Source of the DNA: Burkholderia sp. Nafp2/4-1b | GTDB lineage: Bacteria; Pseudomonadota; Gammaproteobacteria; Burkholderiales; Burkholderiaceae | Assembly: GCF_003635165.1 (NCBI RefSeq) | Contig: NZ_ML058597.1 | Location: 62,001 to 126,000 of the forward strand | Length of the DNA stretch: 64,000 nucleotides | Direction of reading: 5' to 3' | Part shown: positions 27,814 through 37,364 of the stretch, piece after piece | Position numbering within the stretch: the first letter of the stretch is position 1 | How the letters are laid out: each line of letters opens with the position of its first letter | The notes under the pieces: model-generated | Databases searched by the model: none | Told to the model about the DNA's origin: nothing | What the model saw: the letters and a program-made list of their open reading frames with translations, nothing else | Made by a program: the position numbers and the translations under genes

Positions 27814-27838
27814 TGTCTGGACGCGTCGCGTCCAGACA
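27814..27838. other. Strong hairpin between gbcB and the binding-protein gene
   Basis: TGTCTGGACGC (27814-27824) pairs perfectly with GCGTCCAGACA (27828-27838) around a 3-base loop. No U tract follows, so it may protect the upstream mRNA or partly attenuate rather than fully terminate. Confidence 0.6.
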
Positions 27839-27929
27839 AGCATCCGTCGGAAAACAACGATACCGCGGATTTGTGGTTGAAGAACCTAGAGAGGCAACGC
27901 GCGGTTTGCGCATATCAAGGAGATCGACC

Positions 27930-28793
27930 ATGAAGCTGTTCGGAAAACTGCTGTGGACTGGCGCCGTGTCGGCGATGGTGGCACTGAGCGCGTCGGCGCT
28001 CGCCGATACGAAACCGACGTTGAAGATCGGCTACGTCGAAGGCTGGGACGACAGCGTCGCGACGTCGAACGTCGCGGCCCGCGTGATCGAGAAGAAGCTC
28101 GGTTATCAAGTTCAGCTCGTGCCGGTGGCTGCCGGGATCATGTGGCAGGGCGTCGCGCGCGGCGATCTCGACGCAACGCTGTCGGCCTGGCTGCCGGTCA
28201 CGCACGGCTCCTACTGGAGCGAATACAAGAGCAAGGTCGTCGACGTCGGCGCGAACTTTCCCGACGCGAAGATCGGCCTGATCGTTCCCGATTACGTGAA
28301 GGCGAAGAGCATCGAGGATCTGAACGCCGAGAAGAGCAGCTTCGGCGGCCGGATCGTCGGCATCGATGCCGGTGCGGGCGTGATGCGCAAGACCGACGAA
28401 GCGATCAAGAACTACGGGCTGAGCTACACGCTGATGCCGAGCTCGGGCAGTGCGATGACGGCCGAACTGTCGCGCTCGGTCGGCGCGAACAAGCCGGTGA
28501 TCGTGACCGGCTGGGCGCCGCACTGGATGTTCGCGAAGTGGAAGCTGCGCTTCCTCGAGGATCCGAAGAAGGTGTTCGGCGGTGCGGAGCACGTCGACAG
28601 CGTCGTGAACCCGCAGCTCGAGACGAAGGCGAAGCCGGTCATCACGTTCCTGAAGAAATTCCAGTGGAAGCCGGGCGAAATCGACAGCGTGATGCTCGCG
28701 ATCCAGAACGGCTCGAAGCCGGAAGCGGCCGCTGATGCATGGATCGCCGCGCATGCGGACCGCGTGAATTCGTGGACTGAAGGCGCACAGTAA
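27930..28793 (+). CDS. Glycine betaine/quaternary amine ABC transporter substrate-binding protein
   Basis: 287 residues from ATG at 27930 with AAGGAGA 7 bases upstream. Signal peptide (LLWTGAVSAMVALSASALA) and an OpuAC-type ligand domain (IGYVEGWDDSVATSNVAARV, GDLDATLSAWLPVTHGSYW). Aromatic residues in these segments fit a cation-pi box for trimethylammonium compounds. No permease or ATPase gene is next to it, so it probably works with a core transporter encoded elsewhere, as in pseudomonads. Confidence 0.88.
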   Translation: MKLFGKLLWTGAVSAMVALSASALADTKPTLKIGYVEGWDDSVATSNVAARVIEKKLGYQVQLVPVAAGIMWQGVARGDLDATLSAWLPVTHGSYWSEYKSKVVDVGANFPDAKIGLIVPDYVKAKSIEDLNAEKSSFGGRIVGIDAGAGVMRKTDEAIKNYGLSYTLMPSSGSAMTAELSRSVGANKPVIVTGWAPHWMFAKWKLRFLEDPKKVFGGAEHVDSVVNPQLETKAKPVITFLKKFQWKPGEIDSVMLAIQNGSKPEAAADAWIAAHADRVNSWTEGAQ

Positions 28794-28972
28794 TCACCGC
28801 GGCGATTCGTCGCGAGAAGCACCATAAAAATACGCCGGGAATGGAACGCAGGAATCCGAAATAATCGTGACTTCATGCGGCCATATCCCGGTTTTCTTTT
28901 ACTGATTCTGCAAAAAAGCCCGTAAGTTGTTACACTACGGCCCTTGTGCGGAGTCATCACAGGAGGAATTGG

Positions 28973-30628
28973 ATGAGTCAGGCAGGACTGCGTGCGAACC
29001 GCACCAGTGATGTTGGAACACCCATCTCACATGATTCGACGGGCCACACGCTGCAGCGTGGCCTGACTTGGAAAGACGCATTCTGGGTAACGAGCGGCGT
29101 GCCGGCAGGCGTGCTGTTCACGATCGGCGGCGTATGCACGACGATCGGCCAGCCCGCGTGGGCGATCTGGATCGCCGCGATCACGATGGGGCTGATTCAA
29201 AGCGCGACTTATGCGGAAATATCGGGGCTATTTCCCCATAAATCGGGCGGCGCGTCGGTGTATGGCGCGATCGGCTGGGTCCGTTACAGCAAGCTGATTG
29301 CCCCGGTTTCCGTGTGGTGCAACTGGCTCGCGTGGTCGCCGATGCTCGCGCTCGGCTGCGGCCTCGCGGCGAGCTATGCGCTCACGAGTCTCTTTCCCGC
29401 CAACGCGGCGGTGCTGCAATGGCAGCTCAGGATCGCGGATCTCGGTTTCATCAAGCCGGGTCTGTCTCTGCGAATCAACGCGACGTTCGTCATCGCGACG
29501 ATTCTGCTTCTCATCACGTTCAAGCTTCAGCATAGCGGCGCATCGAAGGCTGCGCGTACCCAGCGCATTCTCGGCATTGCCTCGCTCACGCCGCTCCTGA
29601 TTGTCGGCATCGTGCCGTTCATCACCGGCGACGTGCCGATGTCGAACCTGCTGCCGCTGCTGCCGCTCGGTCACGACGCGCAGGGCAATCTCACGGCCGC
29701 GACGTTCGGCTCGTGGAACGGGCAGGGCGTGACGATGGCGCTCGGCGCGATGTTCATGGCCGGCTGGGCATCGTACGGTTTCGAAACGGCCGTCTGCTAC
29801 ACGCGTGAATTCCGCGATCCGCGGCGCGACACCGCGAAGGCGATTTTCTGGTCGGGCGCGCTGTGCCTGGTCGTGATGACGCTCGTGCCGATGGCGTTCC
29901 AGGGCGCGCTCGGCACGCAGGCGATGCTCGATCCGGCGATCGGCGACGGCACCGGTGTCGCGGCCGCGATGGCGAAGATCGTCGGCGGCGGCGCGTGGGT
30001 CGCGAATGCGGTCGTCGTGATGCTGATGCTGTCGATCCTGCTGATCGTGATGACGTCGATGATGGGCTCGTCGCGCACGCTGTACCAGGCATCGGTCGAC
30101 GGCTGGCTGCCGAAGTACCTGTCGCACGTGAACGAGCACGGCTCGCCCACGCGCGCGATGTGGACCGATCTCGGCTTCAACCTCGTGTTGCTGATGATGT
30201 CGGACTACATGACGGTGCTGTCGATCTCGAACGTCTGCTACATGTTGTTCGTATTCCTGAATCTCCAGTCGGGCTGGATCCACCGGATGGATCGCGGCAA
30301 CTGGGATCGGCCGTTCCGCTGCCCGACCTGGCTGCTCGTCGCCGGTTCGATCTGCGGCTACGCGAACCTCGTCTATGTCGGCGCCGGTGCGAACCTGCAG
30401 GGCGAGGGCACGCTGCGCAACGGGCTGATCGCGATGCTGCTGATCGTGCCCGTGTTCCTGTTCCGCCACTACTGGCAGGATCGCGGCCGGTTCCCCGCGC
30501 AGATGCAGCACGACATGGAGCTCGAAGTGCCGAAGCGCGCGATGTGGCTGAACCTGATGCCGTATGCGGCGCTGGTTGGCGCCGGGCTCACGATCTGGCT
30601 GTCGTATTACTTCGCGTGGGTGAAATAG
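28973..30628 (+). CDS. APC-family amino-acid/amine permease
   Basis: 551 residues, about 12 membrane helices, APC superfamily (FWVTSGVPAGVLFTIGGVCTTIG, GWASYGFETAVCYTREFRDP). ATG at 28973 follows AGGAGGAA. Substrate not evident; the position between the betaine and choline-sulfate modules suggests an amine or amino-acid product of this pathway. Closed by a strong terminator. Confidence 0.85.
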   Translation: MSQAGLRANRTSDVGTPISHDSTGHTLQRGLTWKDAFWVTSGVPAGVLFTIGGVCTTIGQPAWAIWIAAITMGLIQSATYAEISGLFPHKSGGASVYGAIGWVRYSKLIAPVSVWCNWLAWSPMLALGCGLAASYALTSLFPANAAVLQWQLRIADLGFIKPGLSLRINATFVIATILLLITFKLQHSGASKAARTQRILGIASLTPLLIVGIVPFITGDVPMSNLLPLLPLGHDAQGNLTAATFGSWNGQGVTMALGAMFMAGWASYGFETAVCYTREFRDPRRDTAKAIFWSGALCLVVMTLVPMAFQGALGTQAMLDPAIGDGTGVAAAMAKIVGGGAWVANAVVVMLMLSILLIVMTSMMGSSRTLYQASVDGWLPKYLSHVNEHGSPTRAMWTDLGFNLVLLMMSDYMTVLSISNVCYMLFVFLNLQSGWIHRMDRGNWDRPFRCPTWLLVAGSICGYANLVYVGAGANLQGEGTLRNGLIAMLLIVPVFLFRHYWQDRGRFPAQMQHDMELEVPKRAMWLNLMPYAALVGAGLTIWLSYYFAWVK

Positions 30629-30706
30629 AAACAAGCGCGTGACGCTTCGCGCGGCAAACCCGGCCACCGCACCCGGGCCGCCGCGCGAAGCGTGTGATGG
30701 ATGCGA

Positions 30707-30743
30707 TAAAAAAACCGACCGGCTGATGCCGGTCGGTTTTTTT
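30707..30743. terminator. Bidirectional terminator between permease and purU
   Basis: ACCGACCGGC (30714-30723) pairs with GCCGGTCGGT (30728-30737), with an A run before and a T run after. Shared by the two convergent genes. Confidence 0.92.
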
Positions 30744-30776
30744 GTTGGCTGCGCGCCGAATGGAAGCGGCGAACGC

Positions 30777-31664
30777 TTACGGAAACACCACCGTCCGGTC
30801 GCCGTTCAGGAACACGCGGCGCTCGATGAATGCCTTCACCGCGCGCGCGAGCGTGATGGACTCGACGTCGCGGCCGACCGCAAGCAGCTGCTCGGGACGC
30901 AGCGCATGATCGACGCGCTCGACCACTTGCTCGATGATCGGACCTTCGTCGAGATCGTCGGTCACGAAGTGAGCCGTCGCGCCGATCAGCTTCACGCCGC
31001 GCGCATGCGCCTGGTGATACGGCTTCGCGCCCTTGAAGCCGGGCAGGAACGAGTGATGGATGTTGATCGCGCGGTTCGCGAGCTTCGCGCTAGTTTCCAG
31101 CGACAGCACCTGCATGTAACGCGCGAGGATCACGAGCTCGGCGCCGCTCGATTCGAAGAAGTCGAGCCACTGCGCTTCCTGCTGCGCCTTGGTGTCGGCC
31201 GTGATCGGGAAGTGGCGGAACGGCAGCCCGTGCTGCACGGCGAGCGGCTCGAAGTCGGGATGGTTCGACACGATGCCGACGATGTCCATCTTCAGCTCGC
31301 CCATCCGCCAGCGGAACAGCAGGTCGGCGAGGCAGTGCTCGAGCTTCGACACCATGATCAGCACCTTCGGGCGCGCGTTCACGTCGTGGATCGCCCATTG
31401 CGCAGCGCCTGCGCCGCCGCCGGCGAGCGCGGCCGCGATCGGCCCGAATTCCTGGCGCAGCGCGTCGATCTGTAGCGTTTCATCCGTCGGATGAAACACG
31501 CAGCGCACGAAGAAGTGGTTGCTGAGATCGTCGTCGAACACGTTCAGCGCATCGACATAGCAGCGATGGCGCTCGAGAAAGCCGACGACGGCGGCGACCT
31601 GGCCGGCCGCGCTCGGGCACGACAGCGTCAGGACGAATTGATCGGGGCGTGAGTCGGCGGTCAT
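30777..31664 (-). CDS. purU: Formyltetrahydrofolate deformylase
   Basis: 295 residues: an N-terminal ACT domain (FVLTLSCPSAAGQVAAVVGF) and a C-terminal formyltransferase-fold domain with NIHHSFLPGFKGAKPYHQA, IGATAHFVTDDLDEGPI and an active-site Asp/His. Splits 10-formyl-THF to formate and THF. Beside a demethylation cluster it probably recycles tetrahydrofolate loaded by the released one-carbon units; a purU copy also lies with fdhA and sarcosine oxidase in pseudomonads. Confidence 0.94.
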   Translation of the reverse strand: MTADSRPDQFVLTLSCPSAAGQVAAVVGFLERHRCYVDALNVFDDDLSNHFFVRCVFHPTDETLQIDALRQEFGPIAAALAGGGAGAAQWAIHDVNARPKVLIMVSKLEHCLADLLFRWRMGELKMDIVGIVSNHPDFEPLAVQHGLPFRHFPITADTKAQQEAQWLDFFESSGAELVILARYMQVLSLETSAKLANRAINIHHSFLPGFKGAKPYHQAHARGVKLIGATAHFVTDDLDEGPIIEQVVERVDHALRPEQLLAVGRDVESITLARAVKAFIERRVFLNGDRTVVFP

Positions 31665-31837
31665 GAGATTCCTCGGATGTCATGGGGCGCGAACCCGCGC
31701 GGCGGCGCAGCGGGGCGCCAGGCTACGCGGGTAGCGGGAGGCTCAAGTAAATCAGGACGATTTGGGCGCGGATAGAACCAACGCGCCGTGTGGCTGGTAT
31801 CGGCGCGCCAGCGCGGCCGGGCCGGCCAGCCCACCCC

Positions 31838-32743
31838 TCACGCCGGCGCGCACGCATCGAGCAGCCAGCGCCGGAACACGTGGGTCGCGTCCGGCTCGGG
31901 CCGCTGCGGCGGCCGCACGAGGAAGTACCCGCGCGACGTGACGACGGGCGCGTCGACGAGCTTCACGAGCTGCCCGGACGCGACGAGCTCGTCGACGAGC
32001 GGCGCCCAGCCGAGCGCGACACCCTCGCCGAGCAGCGCCGCATGGATCACCAGCGCATAGCTGTTGAAGGTCACGCCGCGCGCGGCGGCCAGCGCGTCGA
32101 GGCCGTGCGCGTCGAACCAGGCGGCCCACGACAGCCAGCGCTCGGGCCGGGTCGCTTGCACGTGCAGCAGCGGCAGCGCGTGCAGATGGTCGGGCCGCGC
32201 GACGTGCGGATGCGCATCGCGGAACGCGGGCGAGCAGACGGGCGTGACCGATTCGGGAAAGAGGCGCGCGGCGGTGCACGACGGCCAGTGTCCGTCGCCG
32301 AACAGGACCGCGATGTCCGCGTGGTCGCGCTGCGCGTCGTAATCCTGTGACGTGACGACCCGCACGTCGACGTCCGGCATCACGCGCTTCAGGCCCGCGA
32401 GGCGCGGCATCAGCCAGTAGGTCGCGAACCCGAAATCCGTGACGATCGTCAGCGTGCCGTGCTCGCGGCGCGCGCGCAGCGTCGCCGTGGCGCCGCGCAA
32501 CGTGTCGAGGCTCACCCGCACGGCTTCGTACAGGCACTGGCCGTCGCTCGTCAGCGTGACGCCGCGCGGGCTGCGCTCGAACAGCGGCACGCCGAGTTCC
32601 GCCTCCAGCTGGAACACCTGCTGGCTCACGGCCGGCTGCGTGGAGCCGAGCTCGCGCGCGGCGGCGGTGAAGCTCTGCAGACGCGCGGCCGATTCGAACG
32701 CGCGCAGCGCCTGCATCGACGGTAACGGTTCGGATTTCGACAT
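31838..32743 (-). CDS. LysR-family regulator of the choline sulfate module
   Basis: 301 residues from ATG at 32743. N-terminal LysR helix-turn-helix (FTAAARELGSTQPAVSQQVFQL) and effector domain. It is divergent from betC, the usual place of the choline-sulfatase regulator, so choline sulfate or choline is the likely inducer. Longer versions of the frame run into the intergenic region without a ribosome binding site. Confidence 0.87.
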   Translation of the reverse strand: MSKSEPLPSMQALRAFESAARLQSFTAAARELGSTQPAVSQQVFQLEAELGVPLFERSPRGVTLTSDGQCLYEAVRVSLDTLRGATATLRARREHGTLTIVTDFGFATYWLMPRLAGLKRVMPDVDVRVVTSQDYDAQRDHADIAVLFGDGHWPSCTAARLFPESVTPVCSPAFRDAHPHVARPDHLHALPLLHVQATRPERWLSWAAWFDAHGLDALAAARGVTFNSYALVIHAALLGEGVALGWAPLVDELVASGQLVKLVDAPVVTSRGYFLVRPPQRPEPDATHVFRRWLLDACAPA

Positions 32744-32756
32744 AAGTCTCTCTAAT

Positions 32757-32771
32757 GGCCCCATAAGGGCC
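32757..32771. promoter_or_regulatory. Possible LysR operator upstream of betC
   Basis: GGCCC-CATAA-GGGCC inverted repeat, 14 bases upstream of the LysR start and about 195 upstream of betC. The short arms make this a weak candidate. Confidence 0.25.
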
Positions 32772-32964
32772 GGACGCCTTCCCGCGCGAATTCGGGCGGG
32801 CGATAGTGCTTCGGACGGCACGGCGTTGCAGCCGCCCTTCCGCGATTCTGCCAGTCGCGGAACGTGCGCGCGGCACTTTCTGCAGGCCGCGTCCGTCATG
32901 CCGGCTGCGTCGCTGCACGAGCGTCGCGCCGCTCCGTTCCAACACCGATTTCCCCGCGACCGCG

Positions 32965-34500
32965 ATGACGAACCCGACTCCCAACATCCTGATCCTGATG
33001 GCCGACCAGCTGACGCCGTTCGCGCTGCCGGCGTACGGCAACCGCGTGGCGCGCACGCCGACGCTCGATCGCCTCGCCGGGCAAGGCGTGGTGTTCGACG
33101 CCGCGTACTGCGCGAGCCCGCTGTGCGCGCCGTCGCGTTTCTCGCTGCTGACCGGCAAGCTGCCGTCGGGTATCGGCGCGTACGATAACGCCGCCGAATT
33201 ACCCGCGCAAACGCTGACCTTCGCGCACTACCTGCGCGCGGGCGGCTACCGGACGATGCTGTCCGGCAAGATGCATTTCTGCGGGCCCGACCAGCTGCAC
33301 GGTTTCGAGGAGCGGCTCACCACCGACATCTATCCGGCCGACTTCGGCTGGGTGCCCGACTGGGATCGGCCGACCGAGCGGCCGAGCTGGTATCACAACA
33401 TGAGCTCGGTGCTCGAGGCCGGCCCGTGCGTGCGCACGAACCAGCTCGACTTCGACGACGAGGTCACGTTCGCGGCGAAGCAGAAGCTGTACGACGTCGC
33501 GCGCGAACGGGCGGCCGGGCACGATGCGCGGCCGTTCTGCATGGTCGTGTCGCTCACGCATCCGCACGATCCGTACGCGATCACGCGCGAATACTGGGAT
33601 CTGTACAGCGACGATGAGATCGACATGCCGGCCGTGCGGCTCGATGCCGAGGAAAGCGATCCCCATTCGCAGCGGCTGCGCTTCGTCTGCGAAAACGACC
33701 GCACGCCGCCGACCGACGCGCAAATCCGCGCCGCGCGCCGCGCATACTACGGGGCGACGTCCTACGTCGACGCGCAGTTCGGCAGCGTGCTGGCCGCCCT
33801 CGAGCAATGCGGATTCGCCGACGACACGATCGTGATCGTCACGTCCGACCACGGCGACATGCTCGGCGAGCGCGGGCTCTGGTACAAGATGACGTTCTTC
33901 GAAGGCGGCTGCCGCGTGCCGCTGATCGTCCACGCGCCGAACCGCTTCGACGCCGCGCGCGTGCGCGGGCCCGTGTCGCACGTCGACCTGCTGCCGACGC
34001 TCGTCGACCTGGCCGGTGCGGCGCCGGCCGACGGCTGGCCCGACCCGGTCGACGGCGCGAGCCTCGTCCCGCATCTGCAAGGTGCGCCCGCGCACGACGT
34101 CGCGCTCGGCGAATATCTCGCGGAAGGCGCGGTCGCGCCGGTCGTGATGATCCGCCGCGGCGACTGGAAGTACGTGCATTGCCCGGCCGACCCCGACCAG
34201 CTGTACAACCTGACCGACGATCCGCGCGAGCGCACGAACCTGGCCGGCCAGCCCGAAGCTGCCGACATACTTGCCGCGTTCCGCGACGAGGCCGCGCGGC
34301 GCTGGAACCTGCGGGAACTCGATGCGCAGGTGCGCGCGAGCCAGCGGCGGCGCCGCTTCCATTACGCGGCGACGACGCAGGGCCGCATCCAGGCGTGGGA
34401 CTGGCAGCCGTTCACCGACGCGAGCCAGCGCTACATGCGCAATCACATCGAACTCGACACGCTCGAAGCGATGGCGCGCTTTCCGCGCGTCGGGCGCTGA
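32965..34500 (+). CDS. betC: Choline-sulfatase
   Basis: 511 residues, the usual length. Sulfatase active-site motif LCAPSRFSLLTGK, with Cys54 to be converted to formylglycine; metal ligands in ILMADQ and VTSDHGDMLGERG. A typical choline-sulfatase C-terminal tail with YMRNHIELDTLE. Hydrolyses choline-O-sulfate to choline and sulfate in the cytoplasm. The ATG at 32965 begins the conserved NILILMADQ region; upstream in-frame sequence is not protein-like. Followed by the choline-binding protein gene. Confidence 0.94.
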   Translation: MTNPTPNILILMADQLTPFALPAYGNRVARTPTLDRLAGQGVVFDAAYCASPLCAPSRFSLLTGKLPSGIGAYDNAAELPAQTLTFAHYLRAGGYRTMLSGKMHFCGPDQLHGFEERLTTDIYPADFGWVPDWDRPTERPSWYHNMSSVLEAGPCVRTNQLDFDDEVTFAAKQKLYDVARERAAGHDARPFCMVVSLTHPHDPYAITREYWDLYSDDEIDMPAVRLDAEESDPHSQRLRFVCENDRTPPTDAQIRAARRAYYGATSYVDAQFGSVLAALEQCGFADDTIVIVTSDHGDMLGERGLWYKMTFFEGGCRVPLIVHAPNRFDAARVRGPVSHVDLLPTLVDLAGAAPADGWPDPVDGASLVPHLQGAPAHDVALGEYLAEGAVAPVVMIRRGDWKYVHCPADPDQLYNLTDDPRERTNLAGQPEAADILAAFRDEAARRWNLRELDAQVRASQRRRRFHYAATTQGRIQAWDWQPFTDASQRYMRNHIELDTLEAMARFPRVGR

Positions 34501-34545
34501 ACGCACCGCATCGCGGACCTTGACGAACGACGGAGGAAGCAGACC

Positions 34546-35517
34546 ATGAAACCGCAATCCCAGGCAGTAATCCGCAGGCTCGGCACGGCGTTCGCCGCGG
34601 CCGCGTGCGTGCTGGCGGCGCAGGCGCCCGCACACGCGGCCGATCCGCAGACGTGTCGCGACGTGAAGATGGCCGCGCCCGGCTGGACCGACATCGACGC
34701 GACGAACGCGATGGCGGGCGTCGTGCTGAAGGCGCTCGGCTATCGGCAGGACGTCGCGAACCTGTCGGTGCCGATCACGTACCAGGGCTTGAAGAAAGGG
34801 CAGGTCGACGTGTTCCTCGGCAACTGGATGCCCGCGCAGGCGCCGCTCGTGAAGCCGTTCGTCGACGAGAAATCGATCGACGTGCTGCACGCGAACCTGA
34901 GCGGCGCGAAATTCACGCTGGCCGTGCCCGACTACGTCGCTGCCGCGGGCGTGCACACGTTCGCCGATCTCGCGCGCTACGCGGACCGCTTCGGCGGCAA
35001 GATCTACGGGATCGAGCCCGGCGCGCCCGCGAACCAGAACATCAAGCGGATGCTGTCCGACCATGTGCTCGGTTCGGCGAACTGGTCGCTCGTCGAATCG
35101 AGCGAGACGGGGATGCTCACGCAGGTCGAGCGCGCGGTGCGCGACAAGCGCTGGATCGTGTTTCTGGCATGGGAGCCGCATCTGATGAACACGAAGTTCC
35201 ACCTGTCCTACCTGTCGGGCGGCGACGCGTATTTCGGGCCGAACTACGGCGGCGCGACGGTCAACACGGTCGCGCGCACGGGCTTTGCCGACCAGTGCGC
35301 GAATCTCGCGCGGCTGTTCAGGCAGATGACGTTCTCCGTCGACGTCGAGAACCGGATGATCGCCGACATGCTCGACCACAAGACGCCGCCCGCGCTCGCG
35401 GCGCAGCACGTGCTGAAGGCCGACCCGGCGCTCGTCGAAGCCTGGCTGGACGGCGTGACGACCGCGTCCGGCACGCCCGCGCTGCCGGCCGTGCGCGCCG
35501 CGCTCGACGGCCGCTGA
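34546..35517 (+). CDS. choX: Choline ABC transporter substrate-binding protein
   Basis: 323 residues with signal peptide (GTAFAAAACVLAAQAPAHAA). OpuAC-type fold with MAAPGWTDIDATNAMAGVVL, DVFLGNWMPAQAPLVKPF and WIVFLAWEPHLMNTKF, matching ChoX proteins that bind choline. Only 45 bases after betC, with GACGGAGGAAG upstream. As for the betaine-binding protein, no permease or ATPase gene follows; a terminator closes the unit. Confidence 0.92.
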   Translation: MKPQSQAVIRRLGTAFAAAACVLAAQAPAHAADPQTCRDVKMAAPGWTDIDATNAMAGVVLKALGYRQDVANLSVPITYQGLKKGQVDVFLGNWMPAQAPLVKPFVDEKSIDVLHANLSGAKFTLAVPDYVAAAGVHTFADLARYADRFGGKIYGIEPGAPANQNIKRMLSDHVLGSANWSLVESSETGMLTQVERAVRDKRWIVFLAWEPHLMNTKFHLSYLSGGDAYFGPNYGGATVNTVARTGFADQCANLARLFRQMTFSVDVENRMIADMLDHKTPPALAAQHVLKADPALVEAWLDGVTTASGTPALPAVRAALDGR

Positions 35518-35539
35518 CCCGCCTTCGGGCGGCCTTTTT
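35518..35539 (+). terminator. Terminator after choX
   Basis: CCGCC-TTCG-GGCGG hairpin followed by CCTTTTT. Confidence 0.75.
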
Positions 35540-35769
35540 ACGCGGCCGCCCGTCTACGTGTTTTCCCGAACAGTCGCATCGAGACCATTTGGTGTCGCCT
35601 TCAGACGGGTGACCCGAAATATGGGTTTGTATTTTTCGCCAATGGCTCCGTTATTGCGGAAATCGAAATACCGAAGCCAGCGGATGTACCGAATTCGAAT
35701 CAGCCGGCGTATTGCGGCGCGCGTCAGGCCACGGTTCTTTCCATCGAACGGTTCAGGGGGTAGTCGACA

Positions 35770-36909
35770 ATGAAGCAAAAGAAAGTTGCCGTAGCCGCCG
35801 CGCTCGCATGCGCGGCCTGTATCCCGGCCATCGGCCACGCGCAGAGCAGCGTGACGCTGTACGGGATTCTCGATGCTGGCATCACGTACGTGAACAACAC
35901 GGGCGGTTCGCACGTGGTCAAGTTCGATGACGGCGTCGCCTACGGGAACCGTTTCGGCCTGAAGGGCACGGAAGACCTCGGCGGCGGCCTGAAGGCCGTG
36001 TTCACGATCGAAAGCGGGTTCCACCTCGGCAACGGGCAGCTCGGCTTCGGTGGGGCGGAGTTCGGGCGTCAGGCTTATGTCGGCCTGCAGAACGACTGGG
36101 GCACGCTGTCGTTCGGTAACCAGCTCGACATCACCAACGAGCTGGTGTCGATCTACAACATCTCCGCGTGGGGCAGCGGCTATGCGATCCACCAGGGCGA
36201 CTTCGACCGCTTCAACGGCGACCGCCTGCCGAACTCGGTCAAGTTCCTGTCGAACGACCTGAGCGGCTTCAAGTTCGGCGCGATGTACTCGTTCGGCAAC
36301 GTCGCCGGCAACTTCCACCGCAACAGCGCATGGAGCGCGGGCGCGAGCTTCACGAAGGGCGACTTCTCGATCGGCGCCGCGTACACGCGCCTGAACAACC
36401 CGAACGGCATCTATGCGTACGACCCGTATGCGATGATCGGTACGCACACGTTCCTCGGCCAGCAGACCGTCACCGTCGATCCGGCGACCGGCGCGCGCAC
36501 CGACCTGTTCTCGAACACGGCGATGGACGTCGACAGCCAGGGCACGTTCGGCATCGGCACGAGCTACACGATCGGCAATCTGTCGCTCGACGCGAACTTT
36601 TCGTACACGACGATCAAGGGCTTCGGCCAGTCGTCGCACATGCAGGTGTATGAAGGCGGCGGCATGTACCAGTTCACGCCGGCGCTGAGCCTGATCGCGG
36701 GCTACCAGCACACGCGCTTCGAAGGCCACCACTGGAACCAGGGTACGGCCGGCCTGCACTACCTGCTGTCGAAGCGCACCGACGTGTACATCTCCGGCGA
36801 TTACCTGCGCGCGTCGCAGGGCGTCGATGCGGTCATCGGCTACAGCTTCACGCCGTCGACCACGCAGACGCAGGCCGACGTGCGGATCGGGATGCGGCAT
36901 TCTTTCTGA
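35770..36909 (+). CDS. Gram-negative general porin (Gbp_4/OmpC-type)
   Basis: 379 residues with signal peptide (VAVAAALACAACIPAIGHA), N-terminal SSVTLYGILDAGITYVNN and C-terminal VRIGMRHSF ending in Phe, all typical of Burkholderia 16-strand trimeric porins. Outer-membrane diffusion channel; substrate unknown. A single-gene unit with its own terminator. It may help uptake for the neighbouring choline/betaine genes, but nothing in the sequence proves that. Confidence 0.92.
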   Translation: MKQKKVAVAAALACAACIPAIGHAQSSVTLYGILDAGITYVNNTGGSHVVKFDDGVAYGNRFGLKGTEDLGGGLKAVFTIESGFHLGNGQLGFGGAEFGRQAYVGLQNDWGTLSFGNQLDITNELVSIYNISAWGSGYAIHQGDFDRFNGDRLPNSVKFLSNDLSGFKFGAMYSFGNVAGNFHRNSAWSAGASFTKGDFSIGAAYTRLNNPNGIYAYDPYAMIGTHTFLGQQTVTVDPATGARTDLFSNTAMDVDSQGTFGIGTSYTIGNLSLDANFSYTTIKGFGQSSHMQVYEGGGMYQFTPALSLIAGYQHTRFEGHHWNQGTAGLHYLLSKRTDVYISGDYLRASQGVDAVIGYSFTPSTTQTQADVRIGMRHSF

Positions 36910-36955
36910 ATGGGGTGAGTGGATCCTTCGACGTCTTCAGCGAGGTCTCTCTTTG

Positions 36956-36983
36956 GCGCGAACTGCGGTTCGCGCTTTTTTTT
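36956..36983 (+). terminator. Terminator after porin gene
   Basis: GCGCGAAC (36956-36963) pairs with GTTCGCGC (36968-36975) around TGCG, followed by eight T. Confidence 0.92.
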
Positions 36984-37063
36984 ATTCTTGAAGGATGTCG
37001 CCGCGCATTAGTCGGCTGGTCGCGTTGATTGCTTTTCGCTAAAGCGACTTGACAAAGGACTGC

Positions 37064-37336
37064 TCATGAAAGGGCATCCCTATAGTCGGAAAGCCACGCG
37101 TGCTGCACGGTGATCGCATCGATCGTGTGACCGTTCCAGAACACGTGGTGAATCCTGGCCTGAAGCGTTCGCAGCGCTTCGGGCTGCAGGTCATGAAACC
37201 CAAGCAGCACAGCGGGCCGGATTCCGGCACCTGCCATGCGCTCGATGGAGACAAACGGCGGGAAGCCATAGCGGCTCAAAAACCCCTGGATGTCTTCGTC
37301 GGAAACAGTGTCTTCGACGGGTTGCAGCAATAGCAT
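37064..37336 (-). CDS. Small protein of unknown function, last gene of the fabI-ackA-pta operon
   Basis: 90 residues from ATG at 37336, preceded by AGGAGAAGGA. No family recognised. It reads as a compact acidic soluble protein (SDEDIQGFLSRYGFPPFVSIE, then IHHVFWNGHTIDAITVQ) without membrane or signal segments. 28 bases separate it from fabI, so it is co-transcribed. The strong ribosome site and good host-like codon use support a real gene. Confidence 0.65.
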   Translation of the reverse strand: MLLLQPVEDTVSDEDIQGFLSRYGFPPFVSIERMAGAGIRPAVLLGFHDLQPEALRTLQARIHHVFWNGHTIDAITVQHAWLSDYRDALS

Positions 37337-37364
37337 AGTCACGATGTCCTTCTCCTGTTCTGTG

